The notes: generated by a model from the sequence alone, not told the origin. DNA of 64,000 nucleotides from Streptomyces caeruleatus (GCF_001514235.1 NZ_KQ948947.1:1-64000), one strand, 5' to 3'; positions 8,917-17,540 are shown, counted from the first letter of the stretch. Numbers and translations: made by a program.

Positions 8917-9159
8917 ATGACCCCCTCCCCTCGGCGACGACGCGGTAAACCGCGCCACGCCCGTCCCCGCACCGCACGCATCCGCGTGTGCGAGCCGTGC
9001 CTGAGCGGCTGCCTTGAACTCGCGCTGGGGCAGGCCGGCCAGGTGCTGTTCCTCCAGCCGCAGGGGCACTGGCTGAGCACCGCCGGATTCCTGGTCCTGC
9101 TCGGCCTGCGCCTCACCCGCCACCGGCACGGCCACGATCTCCTCGACCAGCCCCACTGA
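8917..9159 (+). CDS. Small basic hypothetical protein
   Basis: The product has 80 residues; ATG at 8917 is preceded by CCAGGAGAGCGCT, a reasonable ribosome site. The protein is Arg/His-rich at the start (MTPSPRRRRGKPRHARPRTA) with a central CEPCLSGC motif. A 12-bp terminator hairpin starts eight bases after the stop, which supports a real transcription unit. No family recognised. Confidence 0.5.
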   Translation: MTPSPRRRRGKPRHARPRTARIRVCEPCLSGCLELALGQAGQVLFLQPQGHWLSTAGFLVLLGLRLTRHRHGHDLLDQPH

Positions 9160-9166
9160 CCACCGC

Positions 9167-9196
9167 GAGGGGGTGCTGCCCAGACAGCACCCCCTC
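9167..9196 (+). terminator. Strong hairpin after the small gene
   Basis: GAGGGGGTGCTG (9167-9178) pairs perfectly with CAGCACCCCCTC (9185-9196) around a 6-base loop. It directly follows the stop at 9159. There is no long T-tract, as is usual for Streptomyces terminators. Confidence 0.7.
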
Positions 9197-9240
9197 ACCA
9201 ACCCGAACACCAACCCTCCAGCACACGCGGGGTCCTGCAC

Positions 9241-9531
9241 ATGCGTCAAACACCGCGCACGTCCTTATTCCACGCGACCCACATCGGCCTGGTCATGGAG
9301 CAGATCCAGCGCCAGAGCGGACTGACCACCGAGGAACTCGTCCGCCGCATCGGTGTGGATCCAACCCGCGTCGCCGCCGTCCTGTCCGGCGACCGCTTCC
9401 CCAGCCGACGCCTAACCATCCGCTTCGCCCGCGCCTGCGGTGCCGACCATCACATCCTGCTGAAGGTCTGGGTCGACGAACACGAGCGCCGCTGCCAGAG
9501 CATCACGCAACGGTCAGATGGGACCGCCTAG
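9241..9531 (+). CDS. Small helix-turn-helix (XRE-like) protein
   Basis: The product has 96 residues. HIGLVMEQIQRQSGLTTEEL then VRRIGVDPTRVAAVLSGDRF forms a lambda-repressor-like helix-turn-helix. A short tail (ACGADHHILLKVWVDEHERR) follows, resembling small actinobacterial XRE proteins. The ATG at 9241 is 81 bases after the preceding small gene and beyond its terminator. The next DNA is transposase remnant, so the 3' end could have been altered. Confidence 0.55.
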   Translation: MRQTPRTSLFHATHIGLVMEQIQRQSGLTTEELVRRIGVDPTRVAAVLSGDRFPSRRLTIRFARACGADHHILLKVWVDEHERRCQSITQRSDGTA

Positions 9532-9535
9532 GGAG

Positions 9536-9754
9536 CTACTACGGGCCAACGAGCTCGCGTTCATTGATGGCCAGGACTGGCTGACCGCCCTCCAGTTACC
9601 CGCACACGCACCCGAACTCAACCCCGATCGAAGGCGTGTGGTCACTGCCGCGACGCGGCTACACCGCCACCATCGGCTCCGCCAACGCGGACCATTTCAT
9701 CCACACCGTCCGCCAGGGCCTCCGCGAAAGGCCTCGATGACAGACCTCTGACGG
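9536..9754 (+). pseudogene. IS630-type transposase C-terminal remnant
   Basis: The sequence reads FIDGQDWLTALQLPAHAPEL-NP and then, after a frameshift near 9625, IEGVWSLPRRGYTATIGSAN followed by a DHFIHTVRQGLR-like tail. This is the last DDE segment of IS630 transposases (LPAYAPELNPIEGVW). The N-terminal and central domains are absent, so it is a dead fragment. Confidence 0.75.
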
Positions 9755-10011
9755 TCTGCGACGACCACCCCGTCGAAACCCCTTCCCATACCTGCCCGCC
9801 CAGCTGACGCTCCGTCGCAGCTTCGAATAGACCCCAGGAGCTCTCTCACCTCGACTGCCACCGAGACGAGCGTCGTGCAAACCCCCGAAAAATGGGGGTC
9901 GAGGGTCATCCGTCAGCACCACCACGCTGACACGTCAGCACAAAAAACGGGATAAAAGAACCCATCCACCGCGTTTACGCAGGTCAAATGGACCTCCTCT
10001 GCGAAGCCTAG

Positions 10012-10161
10012 GGGAGGCTACTGCTGACAACCACCCGGGCCCGCTACCCGGAACTGGAAGCCCACCTGTTGGAGCACCATCCGTGGCAGAACCCGGAGAT
10101 CGCCGCCGTCGCGATCGAGGCCGGCTCGAAGGGGTGCCCCTTCGAGGAGCCCGCGTCCTGA
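10012..10161 (+). pseudogene. CutA-like (divalent-ion tolerance) C-terminal fragment
   Basis: A frame opening after a TAG at 10009 encodes TTTRARYPELEAHLLEHHPW and QNPEIAAVAIEAGSKG. This resembles the C-terminal half of CutA1 (RYPxLEAHxxxHHPxxxPEIxAxPI). The first half of the ~105-residue family is missing and the end diverges after GSKG. The assignment rests on about 35 residues and is tentative. Confidence 0.45.
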
Positions 10162-10346
10162 ACGCCCCGTGTGATCACTTCGAGCGACTCGCCCCCGGGA
10201 GCGAGACACGGCAGCAGGCCGCCTTCCGGCGTCTGGGAGAACACTGCGTAACGTGTCCGACCTGCAAGGCCGTGGACGCCCACGGTGCGAACGTCAACCT
10301 TGAGTGCGCCGAGGGACTGCGATGGTTTGATCACGGACCCGGATGA
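10134..10346 (+). CDS. Possible small Cys-containing protein
   Basis: The segment CDHFERLAPGSETRQQAAFR followed by RLGEHCVTCPTCKAVD and ANVNLECAEGLRW looks like a protein rather than noise, with a CxxCxxC cluster. The start is uncertain (GTG 10134 used), and the 5' end overlaps the CutA-like fragment, so it may be truncated. Unknown function. Confidence 0.35.
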   Translation: MPLRGARVLNAPCDHFERLAPGSETRQQAAFRRLGEHCVTCPTCKAVDAHGANVNLECAEGLRWFDHGPG

Positions 10347-10497
10347 CGCGGTGTTCCTCTGGCACGAGCCGGACCTGAGTGGGCCGGGGTGGGATGCCTA
10401 CGCGCACCGCGAGCACGCGGGCCTGGTGAAGCCAGACCCCACACCGGAACGCCTCCTGGCCCGCATCCTGATCGTCCGCACCCTCTCTGACGGCTGA
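10327..10497 (+). CDS. Possible small hypothetical protein
   Basis: A TTG-initiated frame of 56 residues (ITDPDDAVFLWHEPDLSGPG, then AYAHREHAGLVKP) overlaps the preceding ORF by 20 bases. Amino-acid composition is protein-like, but there is no recognisable family and no strong ribosome site. Confidence 0.3.
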   Translation: MITDPDDAVFLWHEPDLSGPGWDAYAHREHAGLVKPDPTPERLLARILIVRTLSDG

Positions 10498-10527
10498 CCC
10501 GCGAGCCCGCACGAGAGAGACCAGCCC

Positions 10528-10668
10528 GTGAAGACCACCACCCCGATCCGCGTTCCCAACGGACACCGCTACTGCTGGCAGGAGCACCCGGGCGGAGGCA
10601 GGCGTTGCACGCTGCCGACCGGACGCAGCGGCAGGCACTGGCATCCGTGTACGCGCACCAACTGGTAG
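10528..10668 (+). CDS. Small hypothetical protein (46 aa)
   Basis: GTG at 10528 follows GAGAGAGACCAGCCC. The product reads VKTTTPIRVPNGHRYCWQEH and ends SGRHWHPCTRTNW, rich in His, Trp and Cys. Similar very short proteins recur in Streptomyces small-gene clusters. Function unknown; support is the ribosome site and composition. Confidence 0.4.
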   Translation: MKTTTPIRVPNGHRYCWQEHPGGGRRCTLPTGRSGRHWHPCTRTNW

Positions 10669-10752
10669 ACGCCTGGACCCGGCGCGACGGCGTGCCGGGC
10701 ACGGGTAGCCCGCCCTCGTACTCCGTGAGCACCTGGAGGGCGGCACGCCCCT

Positions 10753-10998
10753 TCATGTCCGCTTGGGTTCGTACTCACGGCCAAGGTGGGGGTCGTCGAA
10801 GACTCGAACTTCCCACCACTCCTGGAAGACGTAGGGATCGGCGTGCCCTTTCGGGATTGCAACCCGCCGCACTTGGAGGCCTGTCCCGAGCATCTCGGCG
10901 CCCTCCATGAATCGCGTCACGTCCTCGATGCTCTGAGTCATCAGGAGCTTCGTCTCGCGCGGATTGGTGGCGTAGCCGCCCGTAGGGTCTTCAGACAC
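10753..10998 (-). CDS. Small hypothetical protein
   Basis: The product has 81 residues from GTG 10998, chosen because GGGGAGGAACC lies immediately upstream. It reads VSEDPTGGYATNPRETKLLM and ends WWEVRVFDDPHLGREYEPKR. An acidic/aromatic soluble protein, family not recognised. Confidence 0.5.
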   Translation of the reverse strand: MSEDPTGGYATNPRETKLLMTQSIEDVTRFMEGAEMLGTGLQVRRVAIPKGHADPYVFQEWWEVRVFDDPHLGREYEPKRT

Positions 10999-11126
10999 GG
11001 TTCCTCCCCAGTTCGATCCGACTCCTGCCAGGGTTCCCGGCACGGATCCCATCCGCAGCCTCTCGCCATGATCGGCAGCACTTCGGCTGAGCGTCGGCTG
11101 AGCTAACGATCTTCAGAGACGACAAG

Positions 11127-11149
11127 AGCCCCTCCGAGACGGAGGGGCT
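11127..11149 (-). terminator. Hairpin downstream of the tRNA cluster
   Basis: AGCCCCTCC (11127-11135) pairs with GGAGGGGCT (11141-11149) around five bases. It lies 47 bases beyond the 3' end of the minus-strand tRNA at 11196, so it most likely ends that transcript. Confidence 0.6.
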
Positions 11150-11195
11150 GACCTGCTTCCGCAGGTGAAAACGTTCCTGCATCAAACCGTGAGAG

Positions 11196-11269
11196 TGGGG
11201 CGGGTGGGACTCGAACCCACGGCCGACGGATTATGAGTCCGCTGCTCTAACCGGCTGAGCTACCGCCCC
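11196..11269 (-). tRNA. tRNA with CAU anticodon (Met or Ile2)
   Basis: The 74-nt cloverleaf has acceptor GGGGCGG/CCGCCCC, a D-arm with GCTCAG..GGTTAGAGC, an anticodon loop CTCATAA (anticodon CAU), and TTCGAGTCC in the T-loop. No CCA is encoded. The elongator Met and lysidine-modified Ile2 species both use CAU and cannot be told apart by eye; the GTTAGAGCA D-arm excludes initiator-type confidence. It marks the edge of the decayed region to its left, a common integration hotspot. Confidence 0.9.
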
Positions 11270-11417
11270 ATAGCGGCGTGTCGCGTACATGTGTGCGCGC
11301 CGTCTGCCGCAGCATAGCCGCTCATACGATCTCCTGCTTCGTATGGTCGACTTCGCATGCCCTGAAGGACTCCCCTGCGACCTGCACGGTTCCAGGACAT
11401 GAACCCGAACATGAAAA

Positions 11418-11436
11418 AGGACCCCTACGGGGTCCT
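11418..11436 (-). terminator. Rho-independent terminator between tRNA genes
   Basis: Read on the minus strand, AGGACCCC-GTA-GGGGTCCT is followed by TTTTT, a canonical hairpin plus T-tract. It starts 10 bases after the 3' end of the tRNA-Asn at 11446. Confidence 0.8.
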
Positions 11437-11445
11437 CGTTCAGTG

Positions 11446-11518
11446 CTCCCCCGACTGGACTCGAACCAGTAACCTGCCGGTTAACAGCCGGCTGCTCTGC
11501 CAATTGAGCTACGGAGGA
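11446..11518 (-). tRNA. tRNA-Asn (GUU), copy 1
   Basis: The 73-nt cloverleaf has acceptor TCCTCCG/CGGGGGA and anticodon loop CTGTTAA giving GUU. A terminator follows directly. It is a near-identical tandem neighbour of the copy at 11524; only the acceptor stem differs. Confidence 0.95.
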
Positions 11519-11523
11519 CCGAG

Positions 11524-11596
11524 CTCCCCGGACTGGACTCGAACCAGTAACCTGCCGGTTAACAGCCGGCTGCTCTGCCAATTGAGCTACCGAGGA
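11524..11596 (-). tRNA. tRNA-Asn (GUU), copy 2
   Basis: The 73-nt cloverleaf has acceptor TCCTCGG/CCGGGGA and the same anticodon arm as copy 1. It is spaced five bases from copy 1, so the two are surely co-transcribed (this one first) and processed. The D-, anticodon and T-arms are identical over about 58 bases. Confidence 0.95.
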
Positions 11597-11756
11597 AGGT
11601 CTCGTTTTGCATCGAACGCACCTACCTGGGTATTCGCCAGGGGGCGTGCGCTCGCTGCGACACATACATTAGCGCAAGCAGGGGGGTGCTCCGCCAATCG
11701 GTTCCCCTCGGCACCGACGCCGCACCAGGGACCTACGCAAGGGAAGGGTGGCAGCC

Positions 11757-12065
11757 ATGCGCTACCGGCTCACGTTCGTCATCGGGCTCGCCGTCGGTTA
11801 CGTCCTCGGCACACGCGCCGGACGCGAGCGCTACGAGCAGTTGAAGAAGACGGCCCGGGAGATCTCCCAGAACCCCGCCGTACGCAACACCGCCGAGTCG
11901 GCCGCCCAGCAGGGCCGCCACTTCGCGGGCAAGGCGTACCACACGGTCAGCGACAAGGTCTCCGACCGAGTCCCCACCTCGGTCGCCGACCGGGTCCGCT
12001 CCCTCCGAGAACGCAGCGCCCACAACGGAGGCGCAGAGGACGACTGGGGCACCAGCAACACGTGA
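11757..12065 (+). CDS. YtxH-like small membrane-anchored protein
   Basis: The product has 102 residues from ATG 11757 after GGGAAGGGTGGCAGCC (GTG 11748 is an alternative). An N-terminal hydrophobic segment, YRLTFVIGLAVGYVLGTRAG, is followed by a charged helical tail (RERYEQLKKTAREISQNPAV), the layout of YtxH-domain proteins. Likely a membrane-tethered helical protein of unknown role. Confidence 0.75.
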   Translation: MRYRLTFVIGLAVGYVLGTRAGRERYEQLKKTAREISQNPAVRNTAESAAQQGRHFAGKAYHTVSDKVSDRVPTSVADRVRSLRERSAHNGGAEDDWGTSNT

Positions 12066-12111
12066 CAGCAGCTGGCAGCACCTCTTGGACGCCGGTGACG
12101 CCGGCCAACCC

Positions 12112-12139
12112 AGGGGCGCGGGGAACTGCGCGCCCAGCC
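12112..12139. repeat. Single arm of the dispersed Streptomyces intergenic repeat
   Basis: AGGGGCGCGGGGAACTGCGC and following bases match the right arm of the long inverted repeat at 17541-17624. Here only one arm is present, between the YtxH gene and the sugar kinase. Confidence 0.6.
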
Positions 12140-12225
12140 ACCCACAACCCGCACCCGAGAACCCACACGAACCCCCACGCCGCCCACGGCCCAAGCCAGC
12201 GCAGCGCTACGGCACAATTTGGGCC

Positions 12226-13683
12226 ATGGGGATAGTCGCCGGGCTGGACAGTTCGCCCGATTTCACGCGCATCGTCGTATGCGACACGGACTCAGGGGCC
12301 GTGCTCAGGCAGGGGTACGCCCCGCATCCGGTCGACGCGCCGGAGGGCTCCGGCTCCCGGCCCTCCGACGTCGATCCGCAGGCCTGGCTGCTGTCCCTCG
12401 GGGAGGCGGCCGGCGGCGGGCTGCTCGAAGGTGTGCAGGCCATCGGGGTGTCGGCGCAGCAGAACGCGGTGGTCCCGCTCGACGCGCAGGGCAACACCGT
12501 GCGTCCGGCGATGGTCGGCGGCGACAAGCGGGCGCAGGTGGCGGCGGCCGATCTGGTCGACGCGCTGGGCGGCCGGGAGGCGTGGGCGCAGGCCGTGGGG
12601 TGTGTGCCGCAGGCCGCGCAGCCGGTGACCAAGCTGCGGTGGATGGCCAAGACCGAGCCCGAGAACGCCGTACGCGCCGCCGTTCTCATGCAGGCACACG
12701 ACTGGCTGGTGTGGCAGCTGCTCGGGCGGCCCGTGAGAAGGACCACAGATCGGGGCGGGGCCTCCGGGACGGGGTACTGGTCCGCGGCCACCGGCGCCTA
12801 CCGCAGTGATCTCGTGGAGCTGGCGCTCGGCCATCAGGCGATGCTGCCCGAGGTGATCGGGCCGGCGGAGGCGGCTGGTACGACCCCGGAGGGGCTGCTG
12901 ATCTCCGCAGGGACCGGCGAGACCATGGCGGCCGCGTTCGGGCTCGGCATCGGGCTGGGGGACGCGGTGGTGTCGCTCGGGGCGTCGGGTTCTGTCATGG
13001 CCGTGCACCCCGAGGCGCTCGTCGACAGTTCGGGGATGATCACCTCCCTGGCCGACGCGACCGGTATGCATCTCCCGGTCGTCACCACCCTCAACGCCGT
13101 ACGCACCCTGCGCGGCGCCGCCGAACTCCTCGGGGTGCCCGATCTGGAGGGGCTGTCCGACCTGGCGATGAAGTCGACGCCGGGGTCGCACGGGCTCGTG
13201 CTGCTGCCGTATCTGGAGGGTGAGCGGACGCCGAGTCTGCCGCACACCGCGGGCACGCTGGCGGGGCTGCGGCGGGAGTCGATGAAGCCGGAGCATCTTG
13301 CGCGGGCCGCGTTCGAGGGCATGTTGTGCGGACTGGCGGACGCGTTGGACGTGCTGCGCGGCCGGGGCGTGGAGGTGCGGCGGGTCTTCCTGCTGGGCGC
13401 GGCGGCCGAGCTGCCCGCGGTGCAGGCGGCGGCGCCGTCGCTGTTCGGGGCGCAGGTCGTCGTACCGCAGCCGGCGGACTACGCGGCGATCGGCGCGGCC
13501 CGGCAGGCCGCCTGGGCGCTCGGTGTGTCGCAGGGCACGCTCGACCCGCGCACGCCGCCGGTCTGGCAGGGTGCGGCCGCGCAGGTGCTGGAGCCGGGCG
13601 AGGAACTGGCGGTGGGGCAGGCGGTGCGGCAGCAGTTCGTGTCGGTGCGGGAGCAGACGCATCCCGGGGCGTTCCGGTCGTAG
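12226..13683 (+). CDS. FGGY-family carbohydrate kinase (xylulokinase-like)
   Basis: The product has 485 residues. It starts MGIVAGLDSSPDFTRIVVCD, the first phosphate-binding loop of the FGGY/actin fold. It continues with GVSAQQNAVVPLD, a GTGYW segment, SLGASGSVMAV (second ATP loop) and YLEGERTP, ending with the C-terminal adenosine-site region VFLLGAAAELP. The usual GGGAKS loop is altered to LGAAAELP. The length fits ATP-dependent pentulose/hexulose kinases; D-xylulose is the most likely substrate but no isomerase or transporter gene is adjacent. CACAAT lies eight bases before the ATG, so the transcript could be leaderless. Confidence 0.8.
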   Translation: MGIVAGLDSSPDFTRIVVCDTDSGAVLRQGYAPHPVDAPEGSGSRPSDVDPQAWLLSLGEAAGGGLLEGVQAIGVSAQQNAVVPLDAQGNTVRPAMVGGDKRAQVAAADLVDALGGREAWAQAVGCVPQAAQPVTKLRWMAKTEPENAVRAAVLMQAHDWLVWQLLGRPVRRTTDRGGASGTGYWSAATGAYRSDLVELALGHQAMLPEVIGPAEAAGTTPEGLLISAGTGETMAAAFGLGIGLGDAVVSLGASGSVMAVHPEALVDSSGMITSLADATGMHLPVVTTLNAVRTLRGAAELLGVPDLEGLSDLAMKSTPGSHGLVLLPYLEGERTPSLPHTAGTLAGLRRESMKPEHLARAAFEGMLCGLADALDVLRGRGVEVRRVFLLGAAAELPAVQAAAPSLFGAQVVVPQPADYAAIGAARQAAWALGVSQGTLDPRTPPVWQGAAAQVLEPGEELAVGQAVRQQFVSVREQTHPGAFRS

Positions 13684-13864
13684 GGAGGGCGTAGGGCCGA
13701 GGCGGCGGAACGTAAGAGACCGGTAGGAGTCGTACCCGTAAGGCCGTACGAAGCCGCACTGACGGCTTAATCGGTTGAGGTAACGCGGGTGGAGTGTTCG
13801 ACGATAGGGGCCAAGGGCAACCAAACGCCCCCATCGACGATCCGCCCACTCCGAGAGAAGCAGC
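13684..13864. other. Intergenic region upstream of the ABC exporter operon
   Basis: About 180 bases that must carry the promoter of the two ABC genes. GAGAGAAGCA just before 13865 is the ribosome site. No operator was recognised. Confidence 0.3.
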
Positions 13865-15598
13865 GTGCTCATACGACTTCTGCGGACCTACCTCAGGCCC
13901 TACCGGAAACCTCTCGCCTGGCTGGTGCTGCTGCAGTTCCTGCAGACCTGCGCCACGCTCTACCTGCCCACGCTGAACGCGGACATCATCGACCAGGGCG
14001 TCGTCAACGGCGACACCGGCTACATCCTGTCCTACGGCGCCCTGATGATCGGCATCTCGCTGGCGCAGGTCGTGTGCAACATCGGTGCCGTGTACTACGG
14101 CGCCCGGACCGCGGCGGCGCTCGGCCGGGACATGCGGGCCGCCGTCTTCGACCGGGTGCAGTCGTTCTCGGCGCGGGAGGTCGGCCACTTCGGCGCGCCC
14201 TCGCTGATCACCCGGACGACCAATGACGTCCAGCAGGTGCAGATGCTGGCGCTGATGACGTTCACGCTGATGGTGTCGGCGCCGATCATGTGCGTGGGCG
14301 GCATCGTGCTGGCCCTCGGTCTGGACGTGCCGCTGTCCGCCGTGCTGGTCGCGGTCGTGCCCGTCCTCGGCATCAGCGTGACCTTGATCGTACGGCGGCT
14401 GCGGCCGCTGTTCCGGAGCATGCAGGTGCGGCTCGACACGGTGAACCGGGTGCTGCGCGAGCAGATCAGCGGCAACCGGGTGATCCGCGCGTTCGTGCGC
14501 GACGAGTACGAGCAGCAGCGGTTCCGCAAGGCCAACGCCGACCTCACCGACATGGCGATGGGAACCGGCAGGCTGCTCGCGCTGATGTTCCCGATCGTGA
14601 TGACCGTGGTGAACCTGTCGTCCATCGCGGTGGTGTGGTTCGGGGCGCACCGCATCGACAGCGGCGGGATGCAGATCGGTGATCTGACCGCGTTCCTCGC
14701 CTATCTCATGCAGATCGTGATGTCCGTGATGATGGCCACCTTCATGTTCATGATGGTGCCGCGCGCGGAGGTGTGCGCCGAGCGGATCCAGGAGGTCCTG
14801 GGCACGGAGTCGAGTGTCGTGCCGCCCGTGGCGCCCGTGCGGGAGCTGCGCCGGCACGGTCATCTGGAGATCCGGGGCGCGGGCTTCCGCTATCCGGGTG
14901 CCGAGGAGCCGGTGCTGAAGGCGATCGACCTGGTCGCGCTGCCGGGTGAGACGACGGCCGTGATCGGCTCGACGGGCAGCGGGAAGTCGACGCTGCTGGG
15001 GCTGGTCCCGCGGCTGTTCGACGCGACCGACGGGCGGGTGCTCGTGGACGGCGAGGACGTGTCGGCGATCGATCCCCGGCTGCTGGCGAAGACCGTGAGC
15101 CTCGTCCCGCAGAAGCCGTACCTGTTCGCCGGGACCGTGGCGACCAACCTTCGCTACGGCAATCCGGACGCGACGGACGAGGAGCTGTGGCACGCGCTGG
15201 AGGTCGCGCAGGCCAAGGAGTTCGTGGAGCGGCTGGAGAACGGGCTCGACTCCCCCATCGCGCAGGGCGGCACGAACGTCTCCGGCGGTCAGCGCCAGCG
15301 CCTCGCCATCGCGCGGACCCTCGTACAGCGTCCGGAGATCTATCTCTTCGACGACTCCTTCTCCGCCCTCGACTACGCCACCGACGCCGCGCTGCGGGCG
15401 GCGCTCGCGCGGGAGACCGCCGAGGCGACCGTCGTCATCGTCGCCCAGCGGGTGGCGACCATCCGGGACGCGGACCGGATCGTCGTCCTCGACGAGGGGC
15501 GGGTCGTCGGCACGGGCCGGCACCACGAGCTGATGGCGGACAACGAGACCTACCGGGAGATCGTGCTCTCCCAGCTGACGGAAGCGGAGGCTGCCTGA
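13865..15598 (+). CDS. ABC exporter half-transporter A (degenerate ATP site)
   Basis: The product has 577 residues: six transmembrane helices (~1-310) and a nucleotide-binding domain (~330-577). Walker A is GSTGSGKST, the signature is VSGGQRQR and Walker B is YLFDDSFSALD. The catalytic Glu after Walker B is replaced by Asp. That is typical of the non-catalytic site in heterodimeric exporters such as TM287/288 or TmrAB. It overlaps the next gene by ATGA (15596-15600), so the two subunits are translationally coupled. Probable multidrug or lipid export; the substrate is unknown. Confidence 0.9.
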   Translation: MLIRLLRTYLRPYRKPLAWLVLLQFLQTCATLYLPTLNADIIDQGVVNGDTGYILSYGALMIGISLAQVVCNIGAVYYGARTAAALGRDMRAAVFDRVQSFSAREVGHFGAPSLITRTTNDVQQVQMLALMTFTLMVSAPIMCVGGIVLALGLDVPLSAVLVAVVPVLGISVTLIVRRLRPLFRSMQVRLDTVNRVLREQISGNRVIRAFVRDEYEQQRFRKANADLTDMAMGTGRLLALMFPIVMTVVNLSSIAVVWFGAHRIDSGGMQIGDLTAFLAYLMQIVMSVMMATFMFMMVPRAEVCAERIQEVLGTESSVVPPVAPVRELRRHGHLEIRGAGFRYPGAEEPVLKAIDLVALPGETTAVIGSTGSGKSTLLGLVPRLFDATDGRVLVDGEDVSAIDPRLLAKTVSLVPQKPYLFAGTVATNLRYGNPDATDEELWHALEVAQAKEFVERLENGLDSPIAQGGTNVSGGQRQRLAIARTLVQRPEIYLFDDSFSALDYATDAALRAALARETAEATVVIVAQRVATIRDADRIVVLDEGRVVGTGRHHELMADNETYREIVLSQLTEAEAA

Positions 15599-17523
15599 TG
15601 GCCGGGATGGGACGGATGATGGCCGGCGGCGGCCCCGACCAGCGGTCGCTGGACTTCAAGGGGTCGGGCAAACGGCTGGTCTCCCAGTTCAGGCCCGAGC
15701 GGCTGACGATCTACGCGCTGCTGCTCTGTGTGGTCGTGAGCGTGGGCCTGTCGGTCGCCGGGCCGAAGATCCTCGGTGAGGCCACCGACCTGGTCTTCGC
15801 GGGCATCGTCGGGCGGCAGTTCGAGCCCGGGATGACCAAGGACCAGGTCCTCGCGGCGATGCGGGAGCGCGGCGACGGCCAGGTCGCCGACATGCTGCGC
15901 AGCACCGCCTTCACACCGGGCGAGGGCATCGACTTCGGCGCGGTGGGGAACGTACTGCTGTTCGCGCTCGCCGTGTTCCTCGTCGCCGGTCTGCTGATGG
16001 CGGTGGCGACGCGGCTGGTGAACCGGGCCGTGAACCGGACCATGTTCCGGATGCGCGAGGACATGCAGACGAAGCTGTCGCGGCTGCCGCTGTCGTACTT
16101 CGACAAGCGGCAGCGCGGCGAGGTGCTGTCCCGCGCCACGAACGACATCGACAACATCGGGCAGACGCTCCAGCAGTCGATGGGGCAGCTCATCAACTCG
16201 GTGCTGACCATCGTCGGTGTGCTGGCGATGATGTTCTGGGTGTCGTGGCTGCTGGCGCTGGTCGCGCTGGTGACCGTGCCGCTGTCGTTCGTGGTCGCCA
16301 CCCGGGTCGGCAAGCGGTCGCAGCCGCACTTCGTGCAGCAGTGGCGCTCCACCGGCAAGCTCAACGCGCATGTCGAGGAGATGTACACCGGGCACACGCT
16401 GGTGAAGGTGTTCGGACGGCAGGAGGAGTCGGCGAAGCAGTTCGCCGAGCAGAACGAGGCGCTGTACGAGGCCGGGTTCAAGGCGCAGTTCAACAGCGGT
16501 GTGATGCAGCCGCTGATGCTGTTCGTGTCGAACATCAACTACGTCCTCGTCGCGGTCGTCGGCGGCCTGCGGGTCGCGTCGGGCTCCCTCTCCATCGGCG
16601 ACGTGCAGGCCTTCATCCAGTACTCGCGGCAGTTCTCGATGCCGCTGACGCAGGTCGCGTCGATGGCGAACCTCGTGCAGTCGGGTGTCGCCTCGGCCGA
16701 GCGGATCTTCGAACTCCTGGACGCGGAGGAGCAGGAGGCCGATCCGGTACCGGGCGTGCGGCCGGAGGAGCTGCGCGGCCGGGTGGCGCTGGAGGGGGTG
16801 TCCTTCCGGTACGACCCCGAGAAGCCGCTGATCGAGGACCTGTCGCTGACGGTGGAGCCGGGGCACACGGTCGCGATCGTCGGTCCGACGGGGGCCGGCA
16901 AGACGACGCTGGTGAACCTGCTGATGCGTTTCTACGACGTCTCAGGGGGTCGTATCACGCTCGACGGCGTCGACATCTCCCGTATGTCCCGGGACGAGCT
17001 GCGGGCCGGGATCGGGATGGTGCTCCAGGACACGTGGCTGTTCGGCGGCACGATCGCGGAGAACATCGCGTACGGGGCGTCGCGGGACGTCGGCCGGGGC
17101 GAGATCGAGGAGGCGGCGCGGGCCGCCCACGCCGACCGGTTCATCCGTACGCTGCCCGACGGGTACGACACGGTGATCGACGACGAGGGGGCGGGGGTCA
17201 GCGCGGGTGAGAAGCAGCTGATCACGATCGCGCGGGCGTTCCTGTCCGATCCGGTGATCCTGGTGCTGGACGAGGCGACGTCGTCGGTCGACACCCGGAC
17301 GGAGGTGTTGATCCAGAAGGCGATGGCGAAGCTGGCGCACGGGCGGACGTCGTTCGTGATCGCGCATCGGTTGTCGACGATCCGGGACGCGGACACGATT
17401 CTGGTGATGGAGAACGGTTCGATCGTGGAACAGGGTGCGCACGGGGAGCTGTTGGCGGCGGACGGGGCGTATGCGCGGTTGTACAAGGCGCAGTTCGCTC
17501 AGGCGGTGGCCGAGGTGGACTGA
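15598..17523 (+). CDS. ABC exporter half-transporter B (catalytic Walker B)
   Basis: The product has 641 residues from the ATG overlapping the upstream stop. It has a long first segment with six transmembrane helices, then Walker A GPTGAGKTT, signature VSAGEKQL and canonical Walker B LVLDEATSSVD. The signature lacks the usual SGGQ, so this SAGEK motif would face subunit A's degenerate site, while the consensus site is built from this Walker A/B and subunit A's SGGQ. The MAGMGRMMAGGG N-terminus is Gly/Met-rich. It forms the heterodimer with the preceding gene. Confidence 0.92.
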   Translation: MAGMGRMMAGGGPDQRSLDFKGSGKRLVSQFRPERLTIYALLLCVVVSVGLSVAGPKILGEATDLVFAGIVGRQFEPGMTKDQVLAAMRERGDGQVADMLRSTAFTPGEGIDFGAVGNVLLFALAVFLVAGLLMAVATRLVNRAVNRTMFRMREDMQTKLSRLPLSYFDKRQRGEVLSRATNDIDNIGQTLQQSMGQLINSVLTIVGVLAMMFWVSWLLALVALVTVPLSFVVATRVGKRSQPHFVQQWRSTGKLNAHVEEMYTGHTLVKVFGRQEESAKQFAEQNEALYEAGFKAQFNSGVMQPLMLFVSNINYVLVAVVGGLRVASGSLSIGDVQAFIQYSRQFSMPLTQVASMANLVQSGVASAERIFELLDAEEQEADPVPGVRPEELRGRVALEGVSFRYDPEKPLIEDLSLTVEPGHTVAIVGPTGAGKTTLVNLLMRFYDVSGGRITLDGVDISRMSRDELRAGIGMVLQDTWLFGGTIAENIAYGASRDVGRGEIEEAARAAHADRFIRTLPDGYDTVIDDEGAGVSAGEKQLITIARAFLSDPVILVLDEATSSVDTRTEVLIQKAMAKLAHGRTSFVIAHRLSTIRDADTILVMENGSIVEQGAHGELLAADGAYARLYKAQFAQAVAEVD

Positions 17524-17540
17524 GGCCGCGGGTCTGTTGT

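Noticed and set aside
9884..9900. CCCCC-GAAAAAT-GGGGG hairpin
   Set aside because: Short stem, no T-tract and no gene end nearby; not enough for a terminator.
12292..13872. 526-residue minus-strand open frame
   Set aside because: Antisense to the FGGY kinase; composition is shadow-like.
13091..15526. 811-residue minus-strand open frame
   Set aside because: Antisense to the sugar kinase and ABC exporter; Pro/Ala/Arg-rich with no domains.
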